Of a DNA stretch of 19,467 bases, positions 14,551-19,467 are shown piece after piece. This DNA comes from Rhodobiaceae bacterium. Lineage in GTDB: Bacteria > Pseudomonadota > Alphaproteobacteria > Parvibaculales > Parvibaculaceae. The stretch covers positions 1 through 19,467 of the forward strand of contig DAIEIL010000137.1 of assembly GCA_027352645.1 (NCBI GenBank), read 5' to 3'. A program made the position numbers and the translations under genes. Positions within the stretch are counted from its first letter, which is position 1; each line of letters opens with the position of its first letter. Under the pieces are notes generated by a model. It was not told the DNA's origin. It did not search any database and saw nothing but the letters and a program-made list of their open reading frames with translations.

Positions 14551-14572
14551 AATAATGCCGGAAGGCATTGTT
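14551..14572 (+). terminator. Strong hairpin with GNRA loop after the TPR-oxygenase gene
   Basis: AATAATGCC (14551-14559), loop GGAA, GGCATTGTT (14564-14572): a 9-bp stem with one T-G wobble and a GNRA tetraloop, 18 bases after the stop at 14533. No T-run follows, so it may stabilise the 3' end or assist factor-dependent termination. The rest of 14534-14743 shows no convincing promoter and no small gene. Confidence 0.45.
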
Positions 14573-14743
14573 GCGGCGCACATCCGTCCCCGAGTTTCAT
14601 TTTGAAGCAATAAGCGGCGGAATGTTTGCCTCCGTTCCCCCATGCCGGACCTGTTTGGTGACATAAACAGTTTCCCATCCGGCCTGAATTGCTATGCTGC
14701 ATTTAGGAGACCTTTTCATCATCACTCCGGGGAGGGAGCCGGC

Positions 14744-15553
14744 ATGGATGACAAAGACCTCGAAAGGCACCTCAAGGCCATCGAGAAGGATGGCTACACG
14801 ATCGTCGAGAACGCGATCGATCCGGATCATCTCGTCGCGCTGAATGCAGCTCTGCTGCGCCTTGAATACGAACTCGGCATCGAGCCCGCGCGCAACGGCT
14901 TCGAGGGCCACCATACGGTTCGCATCTACAATCTTCTCGCGCATGGCAAGGTCTTCGAGCGCATTCCCACGCACCCGCTCCTGCTGCCGATCGTCGAAGG
15001 CGTGCTGGACGAAGGTTGCCTCGTCTCATCGCTTTCGTCGATTTCCATCGATCACGGCGAAAGGGCGCAACCCATTCACGCCGACGACCAGATCATGCCG
15101 GTCCAGAAGCCGCATGCGCCCTTCGTCTGCAATTCCATGTGGGCGCTCACGGACTTCACAGAAGAAAACGGCGCAACCCGCATCATCCCCGGCTCGCACA
15201 AGCGAGACTCATCGCCGGACTACGGCCGTGAATATGACAGCATCGCCGCCGAAATGCCGAAGGGCTCGGTCCTGATCTGGCATGGCAGCCTGTGGCATGG
15301 CGGCGGCGCCAACAAATCGGGCGAGCGGCGTGTCGGCATCGCCATGAATTATTGCGCGGGCTTTATCCGCCAGCAGGAGAACCAGCAGCTCGGCCTGCCG
15401 GTGGAGCTTGTGCGGGGCTTCGAGCCCCGCCTGCAGGAGCTTTGCGGCTTCGGCACCTATCGAAGCCTGATCGGCCATATCGACAAGAAGACGCCTGCGC
15501 AGCGCCTTCTCGGCGCGGTTCGCGACTTCAAGGCGATCTGGGATCTGGGCTGA
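14744..15553 (+). CDS. Phytanoyl-CoA dioxygenase (PhyH) family protein
   Basis: A 269-residue non-haem Fe(II)/2-oxoglutarate dioxygenase of the PhyH family. The metal facial triad is visible: His112 and Asp114 in QPIHADDQ and distal His185 in GSLWHGGGAN. Arg195/Arg196 in GERRVG can hold 2-oxoglutarate. The supporting TEENGATRIIPGSHKRD (139-155) is the classic PhyH block before the second histidine. The N-terminus (KAIEKDGYTIVENAID) also fits. ATG 14744 is chosen because GGAGGGAG (14731-14738) is five bases upstream; an in-frame ATG at 14642 would add a 34-residue tail with no family resemblance. Substrate is unknown; bacterial PhyH proteins act on acyl-CoAs, ectoine and many natural products. 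It is separated from the TPR-oxygenase by 210 bases and converges on the HAD gene. Confidence 0.88.
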   Translation: MDDKDLERHLKAIEKDGYTIVENAIDPDHLVALNAALLRLEYELGIEPARNGFEGHHTVRIYNLLAHGKVFERIPTHPLLLPIVEGVLDEGCLVSSLSSISIDHGERAQPIHADDQIMPVQKPHAPFVCNSMWALTDFTEENGATRIIPGSHKRDSSPDYGREYDSIAAEMPKGSVLIWHGSLWHGGGANKSGERRVGIAMNYCAGFIRQQENQQLGLPVELVRGFEPRLQELCGFGTYRSLIGHIDKKTPAQRLLGAVRDFKAIWDLG

Positions 15554-15561
15554 GGTCAGCC
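15548..15561. repeat. Inverted repeat over two convergent stop codons
   Basis: GGCTGA (15548-15553) and TCAGCC (15556-15561) are separated by GG. The left TGA is the PhyH stop and the right TCA is the HAD stop on the other strand. Both genes end with a GGC codon before TGA. As RNA this is a 5-bp stem with a 4-nt loop and no T-run. Confidence 0.45.
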
Positions 15562-16311
15562 GCGCTGGTCCAGCAACGTCGGCAGATCGGCAATGCTTTC
15601 GATGACCGCGTCGGCAAGGGGCGTCAGGTCGTCGCGCGCGCTCGTTCCCGTCAACACACCGACCAGAAGCCCCGCGCCCGCCGCGCGCCCCATGTCGAGA
15701 TCGTGGCTGTTGTCGCCCACCACGGCGACGCATTCAGGACCGAGGCCGAGCGCCGCGCAAAAGCCATTGACCATGCCGGGCGAAGGTTTCGCGCCATAGC
15801 CGCTGTCATAGCCGCAATGAAACTCCAGATGCTCCGCAATGCCGAAACGCCTGATGGTCGCTAGCGCAGATGCCTCGCCGTCGTTCGTCGCAAGGCCAAG
15901 CCGAAGCCCCCGGCGACGCAAGGCGGAGAAAAGCGCCTGCAAATCGGTTACCGGGTGCGAACGCGCCGGCGCTTCGCGCGCGAAGAGGCCGTCGAGATCC
16001 TCGATGAGGCGCGAGAGTTCCCGCTTCACGCCCAGTTCGCGCCACAGGGTGGCGAGTTCCACCGTCTGGCCACCGGCAAAGATGCTGCCCGCAAGAATGC
16101 GCCCGCTCGCCGCGTCATAACCCACGGCTTTTAGAAGACCCGGCACAAGCCCTTTGTCCCCTCCCGCCGCCATCGAGGCTGCTTCGTGCAGGATAGGCCC
16201 CCAGGTCTCGTGATAGCTGAAAAGCGTGCCGTCCTTGTCGAAGAGGATGGCGCTGATCTCCGATCCACGCGGCTGGCGGTCTTCGGGATTGGGCCGGTGG
16301 GAACCTGGCAT
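15556..16311 (-). CDS. HAD-superfamily phosphatase, phosphoglycolate phosphatase-like
   Basis: A 251-residue haloacid-dehalogenase-type hydrolase that removes phosphate from a small metabolite through an aspartyl-phosphate. Motif I is FDKDGTL with Asp25 and Asp27, motif II is ATND (Thr142), motif III is Lys175 in AKPSPG, and motif IV is VVGDNSHDLDMG with Asp200 and Asp204. A helical C1-type cap (about 35-115) fits the Gph/PGP-like group. FDKDGT rather than FDLDGT is common in this branch. Substrate cannot be fixed; 2-phosphoglycolate is one option. The ATG at 16311 has AAGG three bases upstream, a tight spacing. It is divergent from a small membrane-protein gene and shares its promoter region. 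Confidence 0.88.
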   Translation of the reverse strand: MPGSHRPNPEDRQPRGSEISAILFDKDGTLFSYHETWGPILHEAASMAAGGDKGLVPGLLKAVGYDAASGRILAGSIFAGGQTVELATLWRELGVKRELSRLIEDLDGLFAREAPARSHPVTDLQALFSALRRRGLRLGLATNDGEASALATIRRFGIAEHLEFHCGYDSGYGAKPSPGMVNGFCAALGLGPECVAVVGDNSHDLDMGRAAGAGLLVGVLTGTSARDDLTPLADAVIESIADLPTLLDQRG

Positions 16312-16345
16312 GAACCTTCACATTTCTGCTTTGAAGCGGAGGAGG

Positions 16346-16353
16346 ATTATACT
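16346..16353. promoter_or_regulatory. Overlapping divergent -10 elements
   Basis: ATTATACT holds TATAAT on the minus strand (16346-16351, perfect consensus, toward the HAD gene) and TATACT on the plus strand (16348-16353, toward the small membrane protein). Start points would fall about 27 and 34 bases before the two ATGs. Neither has a good -35 at 16-18 bases, so the call rests on the -10s and position. Confidence 0.35.
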
Positions 16354-16393
16354 GTTAAATGTTGCAGCCTGACGAACAGGAGGGAGCACGCCG

Positions 16394-16654
16394 ATGCGAA
16401 CCGTCAAAATCACCTTCGCGTTCCTCCTCATTCTGGCGAGCCTCGCGATCACGGGGCTCACCTATATCCAGAGCCATATTGCCGGCATCTCGACCGGCAT
16501 ACTTCTCGTCATCGTGAATGCCGCCTATGCCTTCGACCATCGCCACTCCCTCTTCGGGATCGAGGGGCCTGACAGCCCCGCGCGCCCGGTGACGCAGACG
16601 GTGGCGCTTCGACATGGGCAGATCATCGCGACGCGGCAGGATGGCAGCAGCTGA
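16394..16654 (+). CDS. Small two-helix membrane protein, unknown
   Basis: An 86-residue protein with hydrophobic segments at about 5-24 and 31-47, so two membrane helices with a short loop, then a 40-residue hydrophilic C-terminus (VTQTVALRHGQIIATRQDG). No family is recognised. It has an excellent ribosome site AGGAGGGAG (16378-16386) seven bases before the ATG and codon use like its neighbours, which argues it is real despite its size. It converges on the nitroreductase gene with a 9-base gap. Confidence 0.72.
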   Translation: MRTVKITFAFLLILASLAITGLTYIQSHIAGISTGILLVIVNAAYAFDHRHSLFGIEGPDSPARPVTQTVALRHGQIIATRQDGSS

Positions 16655-16663
16655 GCGCGGCGC

Positions 16664-17245
16664 CTATTCCGCTTTCCACTCGGTCACAATATCGGCAAGC
16701 GCGGGCCGTTCACGTTCGTCCTTCGGCTGGCTCGGGCTACCAAAATAGATGAAGCCCGCGACGCGCTCATTCTCGCCGAGGCCCAACGCCTTAGCGACAT
16801 TGGCGCTATAGGCATACCACTCCGTCAGCCATGCGCCGACAAATCCCAGCGCTGTCGCCGCGACCAGCATGTTCTGGCAAGCGGCGCCGGCCGAAAGACG
16901 CTGCTCCCATTCCGGCGCCTTCTGGCTCGGCACGATGCGCGAGATGACCGCGACGACGAGCGGCGCCTGAAGCAACCGCTTCTCCTCAAGCTTCAGCCGA
17001 TCCTCATCGGCGCGCGGCTCTTCCACAGCAAAGATGTCGCGCAGCACCTCGCCGAACTGCGCCCGTGCCTCGCCCCTGAACACGATGAAGCGCCAGGGCG
17101 CGAGCTTGCCATGGTCCGGAACGCGCGAAGCGGCCCGCAGCATGATTTCCAGATCGGCCTCATCCGGCCCTGGCTCGATCATGGTCATCGGCTTCACGGA
17201 ACGGCGGGAGAGAAGCAGATCGATGGTGTCCTGTGAACGCGGCAC
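16664..17245 (-). CDS. Nitroreductase family protein, YdjA-like
   Basis: A 193-residue FMN-dependent oxidoreductase of the nitroreductase fold, typical length for YdjA-type members. SRRSVKPM (13-20) binds the flavin phosphate; RVPDHGKLAPWRFIVFRGEA (41-60) is a YdjA/TM1586-type signature; GAACQNMLVAATALGFVGAWL forms the dimer helix and is followed by a Gly-rich FIYFGSPS. GTG 17245 is chosen as start because AAGGAAA is a few bases upstream and family homology begins there; an open frame extends to 17449 but the extra residues resemble non-coding sequence. Electron acceptor and physiological substrate are unknown. It is divergent from the outer-membrane protein gene. Confidence 0.87.
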   Translation of the reverse strand: MPRSQDTIDLLLSRRSVKPMTMIEPGPDEADLEIMLRAASRVPDHGKLAPWRFIVFRGEARAQFGEVLRDIFAVEEPRADEDRLKLEEKRLLQAPLVVAVISRIVPSQKAPEWEQRLSAGAACQNMLVAATALGFVGAWLTEWYAYSANVAKALGLGENERVAGFIYFGSPSQPKDERERPALADIVTEWKAE

Positions 17246-17346
17246 GGCATTTCCTTCCGATTGGGAGTGCGGCAAACCTAAGCATCGCCCTTTACAGGCG
17301 CAAGTCCGCGCATCAACATCCGGGCGGGCAAATAAGGGGGCAATCC

Positions 17347-18180
17347 GTGAGGTTTTTACGGTCGGGCGGAGCATTGCGCGCAATGCTGGCCGCAGCAGCG
17401 GGGTTGATTGCTGCAACGGGGACGAGCGCGCCCGCAAAGGCTGGCGCATGGCCCATGGCAGAGGGCGACCTCCTCCTCATCATGCCCTTCAGCGCGACAC
17501 GCGCAGATGACGCCTATGGCGTCACCGGCAAGGTTGAGCCGCATAGCGACTACCGCAAAATGGAGCTCGCGCCTTATCTAGAATATGGGCTAACGAAGAA
17601 ACTCACCCTCGTTTCCTCGTTCGCACTAACCCGCGACACCACCAACTATTATGGCGTCAAGTTCACCCAGCAATCCGTATCGCGCGTGGAGCTTGGCGCG
17701 CGCATCGGGCTTGGAGAGTGGCGAAAAACGCGCTTCGCGCTGCAGGGGCTGGCCGTGCGGCACGGCGCAACCTCCGGCGACGATCCCTTCAGTTCCCGGC
17801 GCGGCGATATTGACGGCGAGATCGGTCTGTTCATGGGACAAAACTTCACGCTCTTCGGCATGAATGGCTTTACCGACACTTATGGCGCCTGGTGCTATCG
17901 CCCAGCAGGCCGGCCCGGCGAGGCCAAGCTCAACGTCACGATCGGCGCAAAGCCTCTTGCCGAAACGATGCTCCTCCTCAAGAGCGAGACCTCTGCCTCC
18001 CTCGGCAAGGTGGGAGCAGACAGCGCCGTTCAGCGCGTCGCCACAAGCAAGGTCGGCCTCTCCGTCGTCCAGCAAATCTACAAAGACGTCTCGCTCGAAC
18101 TTGGGGCGATGCGCACCGTTGCCGGGCAAAACAGTTTGCGCGAGACGACACTCACGCTTGGCCTGTGGTACCGGCTCTGA
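17347..18180 (+). CDS. Secreted, probable outer-membrane beta-barrel protein, unknown
   Basis: A 277-residue protein with a clear Sec signal peptide: basic MRFLRSGGALR, hydrophobic AMLAAAAGLIAATG, and an AKA-GA cleavage site after about residue 32. The mature part has alternating polar/apolar strands (MELAPYLEYGLTKKLTLVSS, RVELGARIGLGEWRKTRFAL, KVGLSVVQQIYKDVSLELGA) and ends in TLTLGLWYRL, the pattern of a small outer-membrane barrel. No family could be named with certainty. The start is GTG 17347 with AAGGGGG (17334-17340) six bases upstream; upstream in-frame codons would disrupt the signal peptide. TTTACA at 17291-17296 may be a -35 element. It converges on the last gene with a 4-base gap. 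Confidence 0.72.
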   Translation: MRFLRSGGALRAMLAAAAGLIAATGTSAPAKAGAWPMAEGDLLLIMPFSATRADDAYGVTGKVEPHSDYRKMELAPYLEYGLTKKLTLVSSFALTRDTTNYYGVKFTQQSVSRVELGARIGLGEWRKTRFALQGLAVRHGATSGDDPFSSRRGDIDGEIGLFMGQNFTLFGMNGFTDTYGAWCYRPAGRPGEAKLNVTIGAKPLAETMLLLKSETSASLGKVGADSAVQRVATSKVGLSVVQQIYKDVSLELGAMRTVAGQNSLRETTLTLGLWYRL

Positions 18181-18192
18181 AGCGTCAGGGCC
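18173..18192. terminator. Hairpin over two convergent stop codons
   Basis: GGCTCTGA (18173-18180) and TCAGGGCC (18185-18192) pair over 8 bp with one T-G wobble around loop AGCG. The left arm ends with the stop of the outer-membrane protein gene and the right arm begins with the stop of the opposite gene. No T-run follows on either strand. A two-way 3' end or processing hairpin is plausible. Confidence 0.45.
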
Positions 18193-19467
18193 TCAGCGTA
18201 TCCATTGCGGACGCCGCTTTTTCATCCGCCGCCTTGTCCAGCATCGACAGGACGTCGATATCGGGCGGCGCGTCCTCCCCGCTTCCCGGCACGGCCGCGC
18301 GGAGTTCGCCCAGTGAGAAACCCATCCTGACGTCATAGGTGCGTTCGGTCTGATTGCGTAGTCGCCGTTCCGCCTCATACCAGTTTCGCTTCACAGCATC
18401 TTCGCGGCAGGTGGCAAGCTCGGCATTGTTCGCGCCCCATCGTCGTTCGGGACACTGATAGGGATCGAAGGAGAGATCGAAGAGCCGCTTGCGCGCGTCC
18501 TCGAAACTCATCTGGCGTTTTGTTCCATTGCTTGCCGTCCAGACGACGGTGCAGGCTCCGGCCTCCTCGCGATAGGTCGCGGCGAGATCGCGCGCGAGGT
18601 TCGCGCCCCGATAGGCGATGTTCTTGCTACCCGCTCTTTGCATGGCGAGGAACTTCGCGATCTGGTCCTTCAACTCCAGAAAGGAGACCTTGAGCCGCGC
18701 ATCGCGCGATGGCGTCGAATAGGTCTCCCAGTCGCCGGATGTGCCGTAGATATTGTCCGGCAGGCGCGAAGGTTGCGGCTGGCTGTCGAGGCCCGCCTGC
18801 ACCGACGTATCGACCGCCATGGCACGATAATGAAGATCGTCGCAAAGCCCCCTGACCATGCCGCGCGTCTCGACCAGCGGATCGTAGACGACGTCGTGGC
18901 CCGCGACCGCGCGGCGAACATAATCGTAATAGTCGAGCGTCTCACCCTTGTAGACGAAACGGCCCGATTGCCAGCTCGCGCCCTGCTCCGTGCCATAGAA
19001 CTGCTCATCCGACCAATTCGGCAATTGCCCGTCCGACGCGGCAACGATATGCCCGCCGACATAGGAGCCGTCGCTCGCCCGGCCTGCGCCGACGAGCTTC
19101 AGCGGACGCCAGTTCTTGAAGCCCGCGCCCATCGGCGGCGAGGCGCGAACGAAGCGCCGTCCATAGCTGCCGCGCGTCAACGAATTGTCCGGATGACTAT
19201 CGATGAAGCGGATGCGGCCCTCGCCGTCCACGTCATAGACGATAGCGACATGGCCGTTGGGGTCGTAGATATTCGTACCCGGACGGATAGCGCCCGGCGC
19301 GATCTTCACGGGATAGAAATCGAACAGATCGCCCTCGCGCGGCTTCGGCGCGAAGCGATACATTGCGCTCGAAATCAGGTTGGAGATATTCGCGAGCACA
19401 TATCGGGCGTTCGGCCAATGCCCCTCCGAAGGCGTCAGAATATCCGTTCTCTGGAAAACATAATTGC
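18185..19467 (-). CDS. Large unrecognised protein, N-terminus beyond the window
   Basis: The frame stays open to the right edge, so 426 C-terminal residues are visible; a GTG at 19399 is in frame, but coding-like sequence (DILTPSEGHWPNARYVLANI) continues upstream and the gene is taken as partial. The upstream half has EGDLFDFYPVK, then NGHVAIVYDVDGEGRIRFIDSHPDNSLTRG. Gly-Asp, a GHVAIV strand and a following DSHPD recall the layout of papain-like NlpC/P60 or CHAP enzymes whose Cys would lie further upstream, outside the window. This is a weak resemblance. The rest is rich in Trp/Tyr and charged helices, with Cys in YQCPERRWG and ATCREDA, and has no membrane segment. Family not recognised. It converges on the outer-membrane protein gene. 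Confidence 0.65.
   Translation of the reverse strand, partial: NYVFQRTDILTPSEGHWPNARYVLANISNLISSAMYRFAPKPREGDLFDFYPVKIAPGAIRPGTNIYDPNGHVAIVYDVDGEGRIRFIDSHPDNSLTRGSYGRRFVRASPPMGAGFKNWRPLKLVGAGRASDGSYVGGHIVAASDGQLPNWSDEQFYGTEQGASWQSGRFVYKGETLDYYDYVRRAVAGHDVVYDPLVETRGMVRGLCDDLHYRAMAVDTSVQAGLDSQPQPSRLPDNIYGTSGDWETYSTPSRDARLKVSFLELKDQIAKFLAMQRAGSKNIAYRGANLARDLAATYREEAGACTVVWTASNGTKRQMSFEDARKRLFDLSFDPYQCPERRWGANNAELATCREDAVKRNWYEAERRLRNQTERTYDVRMGFSLGELRAAVPGSGEDAPPDIDVLSMLDKAADEKAASAMDTLRP

Noticed and set aside
12635..14581. Very long open frame (about 648 codons) antisense to the dehydrogenase and TPR-oxygenase genes
   Set aside because: It mirrors real genes on the other strand, is Arg-rich and low in recognisable motifs, and is expected from high-GC codon bias.
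14642..14743. N-terminal extension of the PhyH protein from ATG 14642
   Set aside because: The extra 34 residues have no PhyH similarity, and a much better ribosome site and start occur at 14731-14746.
17246..17449. N-terminal extension of the nitroreductase
   Set aside because: It is Arg/Pro/Cys-rich, antisense to the outer-membrane protein signal peptide, and family homology starts at the GTG 17245.
1..19467. Search for CRISPR arrays, tRNAs, insertion sequences, phage integrases, toxin-antitoxin pairs and known defence genes
   Set aside because: No repeated spacer pattern, cloverleaf, transposase or integrase motif, or recognisable defence gene was found by reading. A tRNA or ncRNA scan was not possible here.

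Overview
The window is GC-rich, densely coding bacterial chromosome. Short intergenic gaps, a DUF2336 protein, a response regulator and a PcaF-type thiolase point to an alphaproteobacterium, with a Parvibaculum-like or other Hyphomicrobiales-related lineage as my best guess from general resemblance. No rRNA, tRNA, insertion sequence, integrase or CRISPR array was seen. No gene-free stretch exceeds about 210 bases. The content is mostly metabolic and housekeeping genes with several orphan regulators and envelope proteins; it does not look like a genomic island.

Layout, left to right. (a) 1-3306: the 3' end of an unknown gene, a NUDT19-like NUDIX hydrolase (-), an EAL-domain protein whose catalytic signature is badly eroded (+), and a six-helix membrane protein of lower GC (+). 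(b) 3311-5734: DUF2336 protein and a PcaF-type thiolase, tandem on the - strand. (c) 5843-9627: a class III (CaiB/BaiF) CoA-transferase with a visible promoter (+), a lytic transglycosylase without a Sec signal behind a near-perfect sigma-54 promoter (-), and a Spinster-like MFS transporter (+). (d) 9704-10631: HIT protein and an atypical receiver-only response regulator (-). (e) 10748-14533: a + strand run of MaoC hydratase, CitE-type lyase and D-2-hydroxyacid dehydrogenase, followed by a TPR/2OG-Fe(II) oxygenase. (f) 14744-19467: PhyH-type dioxygenase (+), HAD phosphatase (-), a tiny two-helix membrane protein (+), YdjA-like nitroreductase (-), a signal-peptide-bearing probable outer-membrane protein (+), and a large unrecognised protein (-) that runs off the right edge.

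How the genes may work together. MaoC plus CitE (gap 3 nt) followed by the dehydrogenase (gap 16 nt) looks like a real operon for hydrating an unsaturated C4/C5 dicarboxyl-CoA and cleaving the product (itaconyl/mesaconyl/citramalyl-CoA type chemistry). The CaiB/BaiF transferase and thiolase a few kb away could supply or finish such acyl-CoAs, but this is inference. Two structurally different 2OG-Fe(II) oxygenases sit side by side at 13100-15553.

The most interesting signals are the sigma-54 promoter in front of the Sec-less lytic transglycosylase (suggesting a flagellar or other specialised export role), the degenerate EAL domain, and the recurrence of inverted repeats built around the stop codons at all four convergent gene junctions with gaps of 4 nt or less.
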